From NCBI GenBank assembly GCA_905178155.1, contig CAJINV010000005.1, positions 9,093,346-9,157,345 on the forward strand: 64,000 nucleotides of DNA, in the 5' to 3' direction. The DNA is from Amoebophrya sp. A120. Its lineage: Eukaryota > Sar > Dinophyceae > Syndiniales > Amoebophryaceae. Positions 1 through 11,059 of the stretch are shown piece after piece. A program made the position numbers and the translations under genes. Numbering within the stretch: position 1 is the stretch's first letter; every line of letters begins with the position of its first letter. The notes under the pieces were generated by a model, which had not been told where the DNA came from, searched no databases, and saw nothing but the letters and a program-made list of their open reading frames with translations.

Positions 1-453
1 GGGCCCGGTTTTTCTTCACTTTTTGGGCGCCCCCCGTGGCACCCCGATCGGCCCCATAGCATCGGGGCTGGCTTTCGGAAAGGAATTTTGGAAATGTGCC
101 AAAATTTGTGATGTTTCCCAAGTGGCCGCCATACCGTGCGGCATAACGTTACTCACGGCGGTATGGCGAGCTCAGAAAAAGCAAAGCCGTGGCCAAGGCG
201 GCGGCCGGCAAAAAAACGCCCATGACCTCACTACCCCCGCCCCGGCGGCTATATTTGGTACAGTGGGTCTGTCATGCGCTTTCGCCTATATCAGACTTGT
301 TTCTCATGCTCAGCTGCTAGCCGGATGCGTACCCAAATGGGCTTAGAACATGCCGACAAGCTCTTGCTGCAATACAAGGCTCATTTGTGTACACAAATCC
401 AGCAACACAAGTTGTCTCTTTGATATGGGGTGGGGGCTTTTTTCATTTTGATA
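1..453 (-). mobile_element. Introner family B, left end not in window
   Basis: The right terminus is visible: TGATATGGGGTGGGGGC near 420-436, closing with TTTTGATA at 453. Just upstream lies the family-B subterminal TTTGTGTACACAAATCCAGC. No matching left terminus is found down to base 1, so the element either starts outside the window or carries an insertion. Downstream it abuts CGGGA and the open frame of the THUMP-like gene. An ORF at 23-346 inside it has no coding character. Confidence 0.7.
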
Positions 454-2017
454 CGGGAAAAATGGGAAGAAAAGCTACTCCTTTCAGCGACAACTCACCC
501 CTGGGGTTCTAGTGACGGCGGCGCAACCCAGTCTTCTGTCGAAAGCGGCGCAGGAGGGCGTGGCGTGTCTGAACGAAATCAGCGACCGGCTGTTTGCGGA
601 ACAGGCGAATGTGGAAAAAAATTGTGATGCAGTGGATCATGGGCTACAGGAAGGAAAAGACAACCCCGACGAGGAGGAATCTTCACTACCCGCTGCAAAA
701 CGGAGGAAAGTCAACATCTCATCGGAACAGGACGGTGGAAACGGCATTTCATCTAGCGTAGATCTTTCTTCCACCACGTCTCTCTCCGCGGCGCTTGCTT
801 CGGAGCTGACCGATTTGAAAGAAGACAAGCAGAAGAAGAATAAAAAGGGGTGGCGGTTTGTAGAAAATTTCTCACGCGGAATTGCGTTTCTCCAGGCGAG
901 CGAGTACCCACGGCCGAAGATAAAAAGAAGTTCATCCGATGGTAAAAACCACGCAGAGGTGGAAATCGAAATAGATGAGGAGAGAAAAACACACATGTCG
1001 GAGAAGCAGAAGCAGTCCTTGCGGAAGCAGGAAATCCGGTCAGAAACTTGGAACATGCCATCCAAGGTTGCAAAGGAATTATTTGGAATTTGTGATGCGG
1101 ATAGAGATGAACCACCACGAACCGCGGAAGTAGAAGTAGACCACGCTGTCATGAAAGAACCCAGCAAGAGCAGGACCAATAAGACGAAATACGTCATCCG
1201 CCTCACCCCGCTGGACTACGTGTCCACTCCGCACACCAACAATTTTGAAATGCTCTTGCAGAAAATCGTGCCGAAGGAGGTCGCGGCGTCAAGAGTGTTG
1301 AGGGAGGTAGGGTTTTCTGGTTCCGAAATCCCCGCTACCATGGCGGCCGCTTTCCCGAATCCGACGAAAGGTGGTCAACAATCCAACGAAAAGGAGAGCG
1401 ATGAAGGAGCTGCTGCACAACATCCAGGTGCGAGTACTTCTAAAAGCACCACCAAATCTCCTACCACCAAGACTCTTCTAGGGGACGCAATCGCGGCGAA
1501 GCTTCTCGCTATGGAAAGAACAACAAGAACTACGCATGAGAAAGAACACCACCCAAAGCTCTCTTACACTTGGAACTTGGATTTCCGGAAACACAACTTG
1601 AGCGGCAACACCGGGAACAAATTTGTGACGAAAGAAACTTGTCGAGACTTGATTGAGAAACAGCTGGAAAAAACGTTCGCGAAGTCCTCTTCGCAGGACA
1701 AAGAGGAGAAGATGGATAGCAGTATTCCAGGAAGACAAATTTCCTTCTCCGTGGACATCACTTGCCCCGATTTCTTGTTCGTGGTAGAAGTGACGCCAAC
1801 GTTTTTGGGTATGTCTGTGTTGCAGGACGTGGAACAGTGGCGAGATTTCAAGCTGTTTGAAAACGACAAGGAAAACGAAAGCGAGGAGGAAAGAAGTTGT
1901 AGTGCTGCTTCGGATGTCGATGGTGAGGATGGTGCTGGTTGTACTAGCGGTAGTGAAGGAGAAGACGGCGACCTTCAAACAGCAAGCGAGGATGAGGAAA
2001 AAGCGGTGGACGCTTGA
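454..2017 (+). CDS. THUMP-domain tRNA acetylation adaptor, TAN1/THUMPD1-like (5' partial)
   Basis: Last exon of a gene whose start lies upstream of the introner ending at 453; the frame is open from about 455 through the GTG at 512 to TGA at 2015-2017. In order it shows LTPGVLVTA (compare the family's LxPGxxGxLxTC start), a long charged Lys/Glu/Ser-rich insertion, YVIRLTPLDYVS (compare the QRxLP segment), then a THUMP-like C-terminal half with FSVDITCPDFLFVVEVTPT and SVLQDVEQWRDFKLFE (compare VDLxNPxxTVVVEV and CxSVxxxYxxxxKYN). The family partners an acetyltransferase (Kre33/NAT10) to make N4-acetylcytidine in tRNA-Ser and tRNA-Leu. The tail (about 45 residues) is acidic and low-complexity. 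Similarity is by recognition of motif order only, so an unrelated THUMP protein is possible. Confidence 0.65.
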
Positions 2018-2820
2018 GATGACTACAACGCATACTGTAACCCTCCTTGGCGAAACTTTTCAACCATACTGCACTGCGACATCGCGACAGGAACTAAGAA
2101 ATAAATCATCACGCGGGCGGTAGTAGTAGAACCCCAGCGGTCTACTTCAACCGAAATTGCGACAGCGAAGCACAGCTCGGCAAGTCAACTATTCACATTC
2201 ATCTGAAACGTCGAAATAAAGTATGCATCAGCAGCTCTTTCAAATGCCTTTTTGATGTCGTGTTCTTGTCGTTGCAAACAATCTACTACCTCAGTTGTAC
2301 GGCCTTGAGAACTACGTATAGAGTTGTGAGCTGTATCAAAACGAGGGATTGTCGTCTAATGGTTTTCATCTTCCGAAGCGAAATAGACAAACGTCGTCGA
2401 AATCAGAAAGAAAAACTACGTTGAGAGATGACAGCAGGGTTGTTAGCAACATTTTGCTGCCACGTTGAGAGTAATAATACCCCTCGAGGAGGCCGTTTTC
2501 GTTGCAGGACGTCTTGTTGAAAGTGTTGGCATAGTATGGGTACTACTAATTCTTGCACCACAATAAACGTTTCACTAACACGACTCGTCGTAAGAATACT
2601 AGCATCACCGCAAAAATAAACCAAGTCGTATCGTCGTCACCCGCACACCAGCAAGCAAAACGCGGAAACTACAGCTGCGCTTAGATGATCTACTGAAATT
2701 AATTCCTCACACTCGCAGTTTTCTTTTTTTTTCTTCTGGGGAAGAGAACTTTTTATGGGGAAATTGTACTACTGTCAAAACTAGGGGAAAGCAAGTAACT
2801 CAATTTTGAAAATCAAAAAA
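2018..2820. other. Spacer
   Basis: AT-richer than the genes, with no convincing ORF and no element termini. It must hold the 3' UTR of the THUMP-like gene and the 5' UTR of the next gene. A T-rich stretch (2720-2745) precedes the next ATG by about 80 bases. Confidence 0.6.
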
Positions 2821-5800
2821 ATGGACTCGACGTTGGCGAAGTCCACCTCCACGCCGCACCTGGCGACCACGAGGCAGCCGAAGTTGAATGTGACCGGTAA
2901 ATTCGTTGTTTTTGTCATGCAGAAACTGCATCCGGATTGAAAAGGAAAAGTGAGTTTCAATGAACTTGTGATGCAAAAACCGATTTTGGCGTCCAGTTTG
3001 TCATGCGTGTTATTCAAAATCAAAACCAAAACAAAAAATCAGCAATACCAAACCTGCCGGGAACGCAACTGTCCACATCTATCGGCAAGAAGCACTTCCC
3101 AAGACAAAACTCATGGTCCATCATCGGAGGCTGCAGAATCGAGCGGGACAGAGGAGAGTATTGAGTTGTGCTTTTTGATGCATCACTATGCATGACAAAT
3201 TGCGTTTCTTTTGCATGACCACGCATGCGAGCCTGCACTCGGTTCATCTTCACTGAAACCAAAAACAAACTCCCAGGTTCGAAGCCGCACGCGGGAAATT
3301 CATCCGGGCACCAAAATCAGCATCCGAGTTCCGACAGGGAAGCCTGCCAAGCAGCACCACGAGACAAGTGTTCCAGAATATCACATGTAAAAATGTCTGG
3401 GTCTGGAAGAATGCACCTTGTCATGCCAAACCTGAAGCATGCAAAAATCTGTGTTGCATGATTACCAAAAGTCGTCCAGTTTTGACCAAGTCGGGAGGGA
3501 GTTTCTCATGCAGGATAGGCATCAGAGAGATCGCGCAGAATCTGTCACGCTAGGTCCTCCATTACAGACCATTTGAGTCATGGAAAACCTGCATGACAAG
3601 TCTAGCAAAGTTCCAGACCCAGACATATTTGGATGTGATACAGAAGCCAAGTTTGACATTTGACGAGCTGCCCGCGTGGGAAGTGCTGGATCGACATGTG
3701 CTCCGGTTTTACGCATACGGAAAGGACACTATCCGTATCGAGGTTGTGATTTTCATTTTTCCATGACAAAATGAATCTGCAAAAATGCATGTTTTTACTG
3801 CATGACAGCATCCAGTCCTTTCTCATGCGTGTCAACATTACAAAAAAATATTCTCAGCCGAAACCAACTTGGAGAACTACCGGGTTAAGAAGTTCAGAAT
3901 CCTGTACTACCTGCAGGATGACACCTGCCAGATTAGCATGCCAGAGCCGGATAACAGCGGTTGCGGAGTCTTCTCCGCATTAGGCGGACAGGGCGATAAG
4001 GGTATAGGTCCTACTGTTGACAATGAGTCTGCATCTGCAGTTGCTAGTACAGCTTTGTTGATGCATGACGCTTCTGCTTTCTCATGCGCAGAACTTGTTC
4101 GCATGTTGGAAAAAATCAAACTAAGGTCTCTCGTCCAACTATTTGAAGCGGTGCAAGCTGAGAAACGCGGATGGATCCGTATTGCCAGTAAAAATCCCCC
4201 CTCCCCATATTGAAAACGCATCCTCCTGAAAATTTGTGATGCAGATTTGTGACCACAAACCGGGTCTGTCTTGCAAGAAGGCATACTCAGGCTGTCCGCC
4301 ACGTTATGCAGGTGGTTTGTAATGCTGTAAGGCCTACAGGGTAGCCGTCTACCATGCTAGGCGCCTACACGAAAAGGACCCCGGCTGTGCTCAGGATCTG
4401 TGTGCATTCCTCTACTGCAACACAATTCTGATTTGTGTACCCAGATCCAGCATCAGAAATTTATTTTTTTTTTTCTTTTTGGTAGTGCTCCTCTCTATAC
4501 TTTTTTTGATCCCTCGGTGCTAGTGGGCACATTTGTACGAAGTTATTTCTACTCAGATAACAACACAGCTCACTACGCCGCCTTCCCAGGAGCTGTTGTT
4601 GCTGTCTTTCGGTAGAAATCACATCGTCCAAATAATCCTACTAGAGTTTACCGGGTATGTGGTTTAAGGGGGAACATAAGGACGTTAGATGTTTGATTGC
4701 TCTACATTACAAGACCGGCACTTGTGTCGGCCCGCCGAAGTTTCGCGCGCGGGTTCAGCAGTCTTCTTTCTCGCGAAAAAGGTGAGTCTCCTGACCCTTT
4801 CGGTCGTCACCACTCCGCCGGTATTCGTGCTTGCGCGGTACCTCACGATGACGATGGTTTAAGTTTTTTAGGTATAGTCTAAACAGGGACACCCAGCCCT
4901 TAGCCATCCAAAATCAGAAATTTCGTTTTGATATGGGGAGGGGAAATTTTTCCTCTCAATAATCCGGCTTTGTCTCTCCCGCCACCTTCCGGGTCGGTGA
5001 GGACTTCGAATTCCTCGGGAGGAAGGTCAGAATCTTATCAAATGCAAAAATGTCGGGGTCATTGGAAACTTGTGATGCTAAAATGTGACTGGTGGGCGGA
5101 CTGCAGTACGCAGCGAAGCATGACAAATTTTTCAACTACTACTGTATTCCGTTTTCCGCATGGCAAACTGCGTTTTTGCACGACAGGCAAGAAGCCATTT
5201 TCCTGCTCATGCATTACAGATTTATGAGTCATGACAGACAAGCATGACAAACTTGCATTCTTCCAGACCCAGGCATATTTGCATTTGATAAGTCTACAAC
5301 TGCGACAAGTTCACCGAGGAGTACTACGAGCGGCTTATGTATTGCAAAAATGTCTGCGTCTGGAAGAATGCAACTTGTGATGCTGCATTTGGATGTCTAA
5401 AAAATTTGTGTTGCATGAGCAGCAAAAGGAGCCTAATTTTTGCTAAGCGGAGAAGGCATTTGTCATGCGGGATAGGCATCAAGAATCACTCAAAAAACCT
5501 GTGATGCTAGGGCATGCATCACAGACATCATGGCTCATGCAAACCGTGCATGACAAGTCTCAGAATCTTCCAGACCCAGACATTATTTTTGCACTTGATA
5601 CGGCTCGGTATGCCGCAAAACATGGCGCTGGCAAGTGCGGAGTCGGAAATGGACGCGTTCTCAGAGCTATCAAATGCAAATATGTCTGGGTCAGGAAAAA
5701 CGAAACTGTAAAATCTGTATTGCATGACCAACTTTTGTCATGCAAAAGCACAGTTTCTAATGCCATGCGCAAAAACGCATCAGAAAGCGTCCTCAGAGTT

Positions 5801-8800
5801 TGTCATGCTGGGCTCCACTCAGGAGTATGCTCACTCGTCACTGTCGCTCAGCATTACAAATTTCCAGACCTAGACATGCTTACACTGGATAAGAGACTCT
5901 CGCAAAGAAGAACATCGTGCCATCCAAGCCGGAGAGAACGAACGAAAAGCTGTACTACGAAAACATGCTGAACGGCGGGCACGTAAAAAATTCTTTGCTT
6001 TTCTGGTTTTGTAGATTTGGTTTTTTTATTACGATTTTGTCATGCGCCGCTGTGATTGAAAATGAAAACCTTCTTTGTCTGGCATAAATGTGCACAAAAT
6101 AAATCAAAAACTCCAGATCAACGCCAACATGCAACAATTTATGGAGAACGATCGCAAAGTGTGCCGATTCTACGCCATTGTGGACGACCTCATTACTCCG
6201 CAGTACGAGCGACGACCGTTTGTCATCATGTACTTCTTGGCGAATGACACCATTCAAATCCGCGAGCAGTACCCCTTGAACTCTGGGCGGGACGGATTCC
6301 CGCTCTTCTGCAAGCGCATGCGCATGCCCAAGGGAAAGACCGAACTGCGAGGGCCGATGGACAGCGCGTATCGGGTTTTTTGCATTACAGATTTATTCGC
6401 AGCACCTCCACCTGCAGCGTGGAGTGAAAAACTTTTGTGATGCTGGTTTATCCAAGAAAGAAAGTTTTGTCATGCAATGTCCAACATCATGAAAAATTCA
6501 GGTACCAACCGGAGGAGTACGTGCACATTACTGATTTTAACATTGGTCAGCGGGTGGAGATGTACAACACCTCCTTTTACATCTACGACGCCGATGGCTT
6601 TACCCGCGAGTACTTCGAGAAGGAGCTCACCGCGTTGCCAACGAAAATCGATGTCCGGCTCCCGGAGAAGGAGATCCCCCGCGCGAAGACGCCACCGTAC
6701 ACCGGGTATGGTTCTTGGGATGACAGCATGGGATCGGTGCTCCAGCTTATCCCGAAAAAACCGAAGTATCAAATGCAAGAATGTCTGGGTCTGAAAGGAT
6801 CCGAACTTGTGATGCGTGTTTCGGATCCTACAAAGATCTGTGATGCATAAACGTGCAAAAGGTGCTTACTCCTGGCCATGCTGAGTGGGCATTTCTCATG
6901 CACAATACGCATCACCAAGGAGCTGCAGAACCTGTGATGCTAGGCCCTGCATTCCAGACGTGGGGGAGCTTGGGAAAACTGCATGACAAATCTCGGAGTC
7001 TCGCAGACCCAGACATTTTTGCATTCGATACGAAGAAAGATTTGGCCAAACTCTTCTTCAACGAGGGCAAGACGCTCCGGTTTAGCGCGAAGTTCAGCGG
7101 GGAGGTACTACTAGATTCGTCATGCCGGATCATGTACAGGATAGAAATCTGGAAAGATGAATTTTGTGATGCAGGGCACGCATTGAAGTGCAAACTTGTC
7201 ATGCATCATATGCAACCCAAATTATCAGGTCGCGGAAGAGGACACGATGCGTCGGTTCCTGATGACTTACAACCTGTTCGACGATACCGTCATGATCCAC
7301 GAGCCACCGTTATGAATTCGAAAAACCACTGCAATTTGTCATGCAGAATTAAGACGAATCGCACATTGCATATACAAAGTCTAGCATGACAAGTTTCTTG
7401 GCACGACCTCTGCAGTAGGTCTCTTTTGTCATTCATAACCGCAGAGAAACCTGGGTATTGTCACCGGCCGCTTCCTGGAGAAGGCGGTGCACCTGAACCA
7501 GCTTACCGGAAAACTCTTCATGCCGGATGATTTCCTGCCGGGCAAGGAAGTGAAGTGCCAGAGCCACCAGTTCCTGATGCTGGATATGGACGAGTACACC
7601 AGGAATTACTTCAAATATGAGAGTGCACAACTACTCTATTTCTCCCTCATTTGTATGGCATGAACAGCATCACAACCACCAACACACGTGGGGCCTGTGC
7701 ATAAGAAATTTATCACGCCCCGACTGCAGTACTCTTGGGCAGCAGCTTCCAGAATTTGTAATGCAACCAGTGCCATAAGGAACCAACAGGACTTATTGGG
7801 ATTCTGCATTACAAATGAGGGGGGTGAGATTGTTGTGCACTCTCATATCAAATCGCTGGAAAACGGCGAGGAGATCTACCGCAACAACACGAATCTGAAC
7901 AAGGTCTTGCAGAACTTGCGGGAGCAGATGACCAACCAATTTCCGCAGGTATAGGAGTGTGGTGTGGCTTTTTTGCATGACAAAAATGTAGTGTCTTTGG
8001 TTTTTTGCATGACAAAGTTTTTATCGCGCATCATCACAACTAAACTTTCTGTCAGGTCCGCGACGTGTTCCGCCGATTCGATGCCGACCGCAACGGTGTG
8101 CTCTGCTACCACGAAATGGAGCGCGCGCTGCAGAAGTTTGGCTTCATGCTGTCACCGGAAGAGACGCTGTGCGTAATGAAGCACTTCGACCCGGAAGGCA
8201 CGGGCCAGGTGGACTACAAGGCTTTCTGCTCCAAGGTTTTGGACCCGGACTTCTTCCAGGGCAACCTGATGGTGGTATTGATCAACCGTTTGAATATGCA
8301 ACACAGTTTTTTTTCTCTAGCTACTTTTCGCATGAGAGCTTTCTCGTGTATGGCCATGACATCCAGTGCCTGTGCTTCATATCACGCATGAGAAATTCAA
8401 CAAAACGAAAACTATCAGAAACCCGAACTCGTTATCAACGCCGAAGAGCTGGCTTCCTACGCCGATGTCGCTGCGCAAAAGACGGTGGAGCGGGCAGAAA
8501 CCGAGAAGGTCCGACGGGCGGTCAGGATGATCGGGGACATTTTCTTCACCAGGGAAAACATGCGGGGACGGCTGTTGGCAGAGTGGATACGAGAGTGCAC
8601 AACTCCCCCTCCGCCGCATTTTTTTGAAGGGCATAAACAGCATCACAAGTCCTGGCATAAATGCAGATTTTGCATGACAAATTCGCGACCGATTCTAGTG
8701 CTGTTTCGGCTTCCGGAATCTGTTATGCGAGCAGTGCCAAAGGGAAAAAGATGGACTTGCTATTTTGCATGAGAAATGAGGGGAGGCAGAGTTGTGCATT

Positions 8801-9278
8801 GTCATAGTGGAACGAGATGGGCCAGGAACCGACCAAGACGTGGGACCAGATTCGATTGGGATTCTTGAAACTCGGGTAAGTAGCGATCTACAGTGTTGGT
8901 GTTCTTGCATGACAGAGTCACGTTTTCTTGGTTTGTGTGCATGAGAAACAATAACGACTAATGGCAATAAAGCGGTATTTTTGCCTGATCCGCATGACAA
9001 ATTCCAAAACTTCTATCAGGTACGTCTTCGATCTGGACGATGTGCAGCGGTGCATTTTGTTCTGTTTACCTACGCATGGTGAAAAATTTTCGTGGATAAT
9101 GTTGTCATGCACAATACTGCATTGGCGAAAGATGTTTCCAATGCAACGTTGTGCATGACAAGTTCCATCTAAATTTTTCCCCCCCATACCCTCGGGCTGC
9201 GACCTCCAGGCTGTGCCAGTGATCGACTTCTTGCACAAGCTGAAGGTCACCTACCACGACATGTACCTGAATCGTTAA
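2821..9278 (+). CDS. Triple-DM10 EF-hand axonemal protein (EFHC1/RIB72 family)
   Basis: Exons, as deduced: 2821-2896, 3043-3157, 3277-3378, 3646-3742, 3857-4001, 4126-4179, 4967-5035, 5296-5335, 5606-5667, 5897-5982, 6117-6367, 6502-6766, 7036-7104, 7229-7310, 7443-7615, 7853-7948, 8056-8274, 8419-8587, 8812-8875, 9020-9049, 9209-9278. DM10-1 runs from LTFDELPAWEVLDRHVLRF through YLQDDTCQISMPEPDNSG to VRIYNCDKFTEEYYERL. DM10-2 has FYAIVDD, FLANDTIQIREQYPLNSGRD and FYIYDADGFTREYF. DM10-3 has LRFSAKF, YNLFDDTVMIHEPP and FLMLDMDEYTRNYF. An EF-hand follows with loop DADRNGVLCYHE; a second loop (DPEGTGQVDYKA) lacks the final Glu and is probably degenerate. The family lines the inside of doublet microtubules in cilia, so this implies a flagellated stage. 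Ten introners and about ten short introns split it. Two short introns (3743-3856, 9050-9208) fit the frame only as GT-CA, or shifted by one base. Confidence 0.93.
3379..3640 (+). mobile_element. Introner A in DM10 gene
   Basis: Termini TATCACATG and GATGTGATA enclose the family signature ATGTCTGGGTCTGG and its reverse complement. The flanking direct repeat is CAGAA, perfect. Removal gives RQVF-QKPSLTFDELPAW, the conserved DM10 entry; any other frame hits a stop. Confidence 0.9.
4180..4961 (-). mobile_element. Introner B with nested insert, DM10 gene
   Basis: Left end AATCCCCCCTCCCCATAT and right end ATATGGGGAGGGGAAATT are family B. The flanking repeat is ATCCG, perfect. Removal yields LRNADGSGFVSPATF leading into the second half of DM10-1. 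At 782 bp it is twice the family size because of the insert at 4463-4923. Confidence 0.9.
4463..4923 (-). mobile_element. Nested retrocopy with poly(A) and 11-bp target duplication
   Basis: The introner sequence is broken after ATCAGAAATTT (4452-4462) and resumes after an identical copy at 4913-4923. The insert begins with a run of 12 T after A, then CTTTTT, which is a poly(A) tail read from the other strand. The body (about 430 bp) has no ORF and no TIR. It looks like a reverse-transcribed RNA inserted on the minus strand; the parent RNA was not identified. Confidence 0.75.
5036..5290 (+). mobile_element. Introner A2 in DM10 gene
   Basis: Subtype of A with a shared terminus but a different core (GGAAACTTGTGATGCTAAAA). 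Repeat AATCT/AGTCT (4/5). Removal gives KVRIYNCDKFTEEYY, matching the KIYDCDAFT motif of the family. Confidence 0.9.
5336..5600 (+). mobile_element. Introner A in DM10 gene
   Basis: Terminus TATGTATTGCAAAAATG pairs with TTTTTGCACTTGATA. Repeat CGGCT, perfect. Removal gives YYERL-GMPQNMAL. Its right half is nearly the same as the copy at 57356-57620 in the P4-ATPase gene. Confidence 0.9.
5668..5891 (+). mobile_element. Introner A, short variant, DM10 gene
   Basis: Left TATCAAATGCAAATATG; the right end is diverged (AGACATGCTTACACTGGATA). Repeat AGAGC/AGAGA (4/5). Removal gives MDAFSETLAKKN in frame. At 224 bp it is shorter than its relatives, so probably an old or deleted copy. Confidence 0.85.
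6767..7030 (+). mobile_element. Introner A in DM10 gene, twin of 60641-60907
   Basis: Repeat CGAAG, perfect. Removal gives IPKKPKKDLAKLFF between DM10-2 and DM10-3. The interior, including an unusual GGATCCGAACTTGTGATGCG block, reads almost identically to the reverse complement of the element at 60641-60907. Confidence 0.92.
7311..7437. mobile_element. Introner singleton S1, DM10 gene
   Basis: Short (127 bp) with TATGAAT/ATTCATA ends unlike the other families, but the same layout: repeat ACCGT/ACCGC (4/5), and removal gives HEPP-QRNLGIVTGRF. It holds TTTGTCATGC and GCATGACAAG blocks. Confidence 0.75.
7616..7847. mobile_element. Introner E in DM10 gene
   Basis: Termini TATGAGAGTGCACAAC and GTTGTGCACTCTCATA. 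Repeat TCAAA, perfect. Removal gives RNYFKSLENGEEIYRNN. Confidence 0.9.
8588..8806. mobile_element. Introner E in DM10 gene
   Basis: Termini TACGAGAGTGCACAACTCC and GTTGTGCATTGTCATA. Repeat GTGGA, perfect. Removal gives RLLAEWNEMGQEPTKTW. Confidence 0.9.
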
Positions 9279-11059
9279 GGAAAAGGAGAAGAAACTTGCT
9301 ATTGCACAGCAAGAGAACAAGGCGTCGTGGACTTAGAACTAGAACTTTAGTACCAAAATGCACCTACTGTACAGAAAACAAATAGCACCAGAACAGTAAA
9401 AACGTGTTAGACATCAGATCAACAGCAGAAGACTAAAAACATCAAATCAGACACAACGGAAAACAAGTTGAAAGCTTGTTTTCCCCGACAGGTAATTATT
9501 TAGCAGAGAAAAATAAAATCAGACAACACCGGAACAAATAATCGTTTTAGCAAAAATCAAGAACACAATATCAAAAGCCGAGTTATATATGACAAAACTT
9601 ATCAGACAAGACAATCAGACCAATCCAGTTAGGTTTCCAGAATCAGACACAGTCGGAATCTTCGCTATGGTAGGTTTCAGTAGATTCAGGCACAGAGTTA
9701 CGAGTTACTATTTAGGTCAGACAACTTCTAACCAAGAGCTATTTTAGAATACAGCAGATCGAATTTATCAGAATCAGTAATCGGATATTAAGGTTTCAAG
9801 GAAATAATTTCTCCGCATAGGTCGTTTCAAGCGAGAAAGTTCAGCGAATCAGACACGTTGCAGAGGACGACGAGTTACAGCATCAGAAACTTGAATCAGA
9901 ATAAATCAGACTTTGAAATTATACCTCTAAAAACTGTAGTTTAGAATTTTACCAGACACAACAACAAAACGGTTTATGGAAAGAAATTTGCACAGATGTT
10001 ATTTCAGATTTACTTCTAAAAGATCAGACACGACAGCAGGCAGCGAAATATTAATATTGTCACAAACTTTATTCAACTATGTAAACTATCGCTTTATTTC
10101 CTCATCTCTCCGGAGCTCGGCTCCTATCAGCCTATATCCTAGCAAACCCGTGGTATTCGTCACCTGTCGTGACCGTGAGCAAGTTGCAATTTTGTGGAGA
10201 CAAAAGTACACCTAATATTCCAAATCTCTAGGAAATATCGGGATAACAAAACGAACAGTGGAGTTCGGACTCGATAATGCACTTGTATAGGCATACTCCT
10301 GCTAGTACGCGGCTACAGGTCCAGATTATGAACTCTTGATGAACAATTTTCTGCGCGCGGTTTTTCCCCCGCAGAGTAAATCCGAGAACTCCAGGTTTAG
10401 TACCTTCTTGTTACACTAGCTTTGTTTGAAAACAGAAAATTTTTCACAAGCCGAGGTTCCTGCGGTTAAGTACCTGCGCAGCGGCGCACTGGAGGTGGAG
10501 ACGAGGCAACAGCACTCCCTGTTCAGCTTCGTGGCAGGAGTTGTACTATGTGGAAGGCTTTCATCGTCGAAAAGAAGGCTCGTCGCATAAGAATGTAGTG
10601 CAGGGTTCGTAGTAAGCAAGTCGTTGACATCGCCGGGAAATGAAAAACTACTTACTGTCGTGGTTATCGCAAGCATTTATGATCGCAGCAGAAAAATACT
10701 AACGTCGTGGGTCCCGGTGAAATTAATTATCGTCAGCTTTTCCATCGTTCAAAAAGAAAAATCGGTCTCTAATTCCAATGACAAATCCGCGTCGTGGTAG
10801 AGTTCGGTATAATCGCGAAGAACCGTCAGTACGTCTTCGGCCTGTCGTCGTGTTTTGCTGCCGTCGCTTTCACTACTGGGAAGGCCGTCCTCGCTTGGGG
10901 CGGTGTGTCTTTCAGAAAAATGCAAGAACTGTTGCTTAACCAAGTTCACCTCTAGACCTCCGCGGTCGCAAGACCGTTATTGTTGGACCGAAAATGGAGG
11001 ACGGTTTTTCTTAAAGTGAAAAGATCCACGATTTTTGCAATTCACCAAAAACAAAAATC
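9279..11059. other. Long AT-rich spacer with recurrent TCAGAC/ATCAGA words
   Basis: No credible gene. From about 9400 to 10040 the words TCAGAC, ATCAGA and CAGACA recur many times on the + strand without fixed spacing. Two minus-strand ORFs (10416-10676, 10749-10949) are short, have no recognisable domain and would be the only minus-strand genes here, so they are left uncalled. Confidence 0.55.

Noticed and set aside
4463-4923. Retrocopy as U3 snoRNA or another named small RNA
   Set aside because: A GACTATAC-like word was the only resemblance; no box elements or fold could be matched.
5465-5971. ORF of 168 codons
   Set aside because: It reads through introner A sequence and out of the DM10 frame; the repeated CHAGL/ITDL-type peptides are translations of the element core.
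3379-7030. CRISPR-like array of spaced repeats
   Set aside because: The repeats are paired inverted termini of separate elements lying in exons of a eukaryotic gene, with no constant direct repeat or spacer length.
10416-10949. Two small minus-strand genes
   Set aside because: Short, compositionally ordinary, no domain, and against the uniform strand layout.
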